Shown here: in pieces, positions 14,113 through 15,491 of the stretch
How positions within the stretch are numbered: the stretch's first letter is position 1
Layout: every line of letters starts with the position of its first letter
From: JAWVYT01 sp964605205
Lineage (GTDB): Bacteria; Gemmatimonadota; Gemmatimonadetes; Longimicrobiales; RSA9
Reading direction: 5' to 3'
Assembly (NCBI GenBank): GCA_964605205.1
Contig: CAZSBL010000081.1
Coordinates: forward strand, 1-15,491
DNA: 15,491 nt
The notes under the pieces: model-generated
Seen by the model: the letters and a program-made list of their open reading frames with translations, nothing else
Databases searched by the model: none
What the model was told of the DNA's origin: nothing
Translations under genes and position numbers: made by a program

Positions 14113-15405
14113 CAGCTCTACACCAAGATCCTCATCGGCCTGGCCCTGGGCGTGGTGGTCGGGCTGGTGGCCAACCTGCTGGACCTGGCGTGGCTCCAGG
14201 CGGTGCTGGCCGGCATCGAGCCCATCGGGACCGCGTTCATCCGCCTCATCACCATGGTGGTGGTGCCGCTGGTGGCGGCCAGCCTGCTCATCGGGACCGC
14301 GTCGCTGGGCGACCTGCGGAAGCTCGGCCGGATCGGCGGGAAGACGGTGGCCTACTACATGACCACCACCGCCATTGCCGTGACCATCGGGATCGTCCTC
14401 TCCAACGTGGTACAGCCCGGGAGCGGGATCGACGAGCAGACGCGGGACACGCTGTCGGAGCAGTTCGCCGACCAGGCGGGCGAGTCGATGGCGCTGGCGG
14501 CGGAGAAGCCGCCCGTGGTGGAGACGCTGCTGAACATGATCCCCCGCAACCCGATCCAGGCGGCGGCGGAGATGGACCTGCTCCCGCTGATCATCTTCAT
14601 GATCCTGTTCGGGGCCGCCATCACGCTGGTGGAGGAGGACAAGAAGAACGCGGTGCTCATGGTGGCCGAGGGGGTGAACGACGCGGTCATGGTCCTCATC
14701 GACTGGATCATGAAGATGGCCCCGTACGCCGTCTTCGCGCTCCTGGCCGCGGTGGTGGCCCAGTTCGGCCTCGACCTGCTCCGGTCGCTGCTCATCTACA
14801 CCCTCACCGTGACCGCGGCGCTGCTCCTGCACGCGTTCGGGACGTACGGGCTCATCATCCGGTTCGTGATCCGGATGAGCCCGGCCACCTTCTTCAAGCG
14901 GATCATCGAGGCGCCGGTGGTGGCGTTCTCCACCTCCAGCTCGAACGCCACGCTGCCCGTCACCATGGAGACCGCCGAGGAGGACCTGGGCGTCTCGCCG
15001 GAGGTCAGCTCGTTCGTCCTGCCGCTGGGCGCCACCATCAACATGGACGGCACGGCCATGTACCAGGCCATCGCCACCATGTTCATCGCCCAGATCTACG
15101 GCGTGGGACTGGGGATCGGAGAGCAGCTCACCATCGTGCTCACCGCCACCCTGGCCAGTATCGGCGCCGCCGGCGTGCCCAGCGCCGGGATCATCATCCT
15201 GATCCTGGTCCTGAACTCCGTGGGCCTCGGCGGCCACGCCGCCGCCGGGATTGCGCTGGTCCTGGGCGTGGACCGGATCCTCGATATGCTGCGGACCGCC
15301 GTCAACGTGACCGGCGACCTTACGGCCGCGTCGTTCGTGGCGGTGACAGAGGGCGAAACGCTGGAGCCGCGGCCGAAAGACCACAAGATCGAGATGAGGA
15401 CGTAG
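14110..15405 (+). CDS. Dicarboxylate/amino acid:cation symporter (DAACS, GltP-type)
   Basis: 431 residues, the usual length for this inner-membrane family, which imports glutamate/aspartate or C4-dicarboxylates with Na+ or H+. The key elements are present: the first hairpin STSSSNATLP (274-283); NMDGT in TM7 (311-315, cation/substrate site); the second hairpin GAAGVPSAG; and TM8 DRILDMLRTAVNVTGD (388-403). Asp392, Arg395 and Asn399 match positions that bind the substrate amine, side-chain carboxylate and cation in GltPh-type transporters. Arg395 argues for acidic substrates and not neutral amino acids. About eight membrane helices are visible. The loop at ~107-150 (GSGIDEQTRDTLSEQFADQAGE) is the variable TM3/4 region. 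The start is the first possible codon after an in-frame stop. It stands alone, transcribed apart from the other genes here. Confidence 0.95.
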   Translation: MQLYTKILIGLALGVVVGLVANLLDLAWLQAVLAGIEPIGTAFIRLITMVVVPLVAASLLIGTASLGDLRKLGRIGGKTVAYYMTTTAIAVTIGIVLSNVVQPGSGIDEQTRDTLSEQFADQAGESMALAAEKPPVVETLLNMIPRNPIQAAAEMDLLPLIIFMILFGAAITLVEEDKKNAVLMVAEGVNDAVMVLIDWIMKMAPYAVFALLAAVVAQFGLDLLRSLLIYTLTVTAALLLHAFGTYGLIIRFVIRMSPATFFKRIIEAPVVAFSTSSSNATLPVTMETAEEDLGVSPEVSSFVLPLGATINMDGTAMYQAIATMFIAQIYGVGLGIGEQLTIVLTATLASIGAAGVPSAGIIILILVLNSVGLGGHAAAGIALVLGVDRILDMLRTAVNVTGDLTAASFVAVTEGETLEPRPKDHKIEMRT

Positions 15406-15407
15406 GG

Positions 15408-15432
15408 GCCCGGGCCGCGGGGCGGCCCGGGC
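15408..15432 (+). terminator. GC-rich hairpin after the symporter gene
   Basis: A perfect 10-bp stem, GCCCGGGCCG (15408-15417) and CGGCCCGGGC (15423-15432), around a 5-base loop, starts 3 bases after the stop codon. There is no T tract after it (AACCGG follows), so it is not a classic intrinsic terminator. In high-GC genomes such bare hairpins may still end transcripts or protect the 3' end. A second hairpin (7-bp stem CGCGATG/CATCGCG, 15442-15460, 5-base loop) lies 9 bases further on. Confidence 0.6.
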
Positions 15433-15441
15433 AACCGGCGG

Positions 15442-15460
15442 CGCGATGGGCGTCATCGCG
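15442..15460. repeat. Second hairpin downstream of the symporter
   Basis: Inverted repeat CGCGATG (15442-15448) and CATCGCG (15454-15460) with loop GGCGT. It may belong to a tandem terminator with the hairpin before it, or be chance in high-GC sequence. No gene can be supported in 15461-15491. Confidence 0.35.
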
Positions 15461-15491
15461 ACATCCGTCGGCGCTGCGGGCGCGCCGCATC

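Noticed and set aside
14083..15456. 457-codon open frame on the minus strand opposite the symporter
   Set aside because: Low-complexity His/Asp/Arg-rich translation; the plus-strand frame is an unmistakable DAACS transporter.
1..15491. Search for CRISPR arrays, tRNA/rRNA genes, insertion sequences and phage genes
   Set aside because: No regularly spaced repeats, cloverleaf-type sequences, transposase motifs or phage proteins were seen by eye.

Overview
The window is a high-GC bacterial scaffold (my visual estimate is around 70% GC from about position 785 onward). It carries one 10-N assembly gap at 1065-1074. The gene set of the main part is a long-chain acyl-CoA ligase, OsmC, CutA, TPR proteins, a macro-domain protein, a transglutaminase, an ABC-2 exporter, an inositol-phosphatase-family enzyme, a DUF445 protein and a glutamate-type symporter. 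With dense packing and frequent GTG starts, this suggests a free-living Gram-negative bacterium. Gemmatimonadota is my best guess, but no marker gene is present to prove it. The first ~784 bases are clearly different: much lower GC (under 50% in places), a pair of inverted palindromic repeats, and a 5'-truncated protein that I recognise as a Planctomycetes-type pseudopilin. I read this as foreign sequence joined to the main contig, most likely an assembly or binning chimera.

Layout. (1) 1-784: palindrome pair and minus-strand pseudopilin fragment. (2) ~781-1112: C-terminal piece of a probable SAM-dependent methyltransferase, interrupted by the N gap. (3) 1188-11418: twelve plus-strand genes with almost no intergenic space. 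In order they are TPR protein, OsmC, acyl-CoA ligase, CutA, second TPR protein, macro-domain-like protein, membrane-anchored transglutaminase, ABC ATPase, ABC-2 permease, membrane zinc-ribbon protein, inositol-monophosphatase-family enzyme, 66-residue membrane protein and hotdog thioesterase (thirteen counting the thioesterase as the end of the run). Many junctions are 4-base GTGA or ATGA start/stop overlaps, so translation is probably coupled. (4) 11415-13978, minus strand: a DUF445 membrane protein downstream of a lipoprotein, again with a GTGA overlap. The DUF445 gene converges on the thioesterase so tightly that both stop codons share one CTAG. (5) 14110-15405, plus strand: a DAACS-family acidic amino acid:cation symporter that looks leaderless, followed by a strong GC hairpin.

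How the genes may work together. The run in (3) mixes lipid/CoA functions (ligase, thioesterase) with cell-envelope functions. The most suggestive block is macro-domain-like protein, transglutaminase, ABC ATPase, permease and zinc-ribbon membrane protein (4861-9902), which could be a coupled envelope export/processing module. That is inference from gene order only. I found no tRNA, rRNA, CRISPR array, insertion sequence or phage gene.
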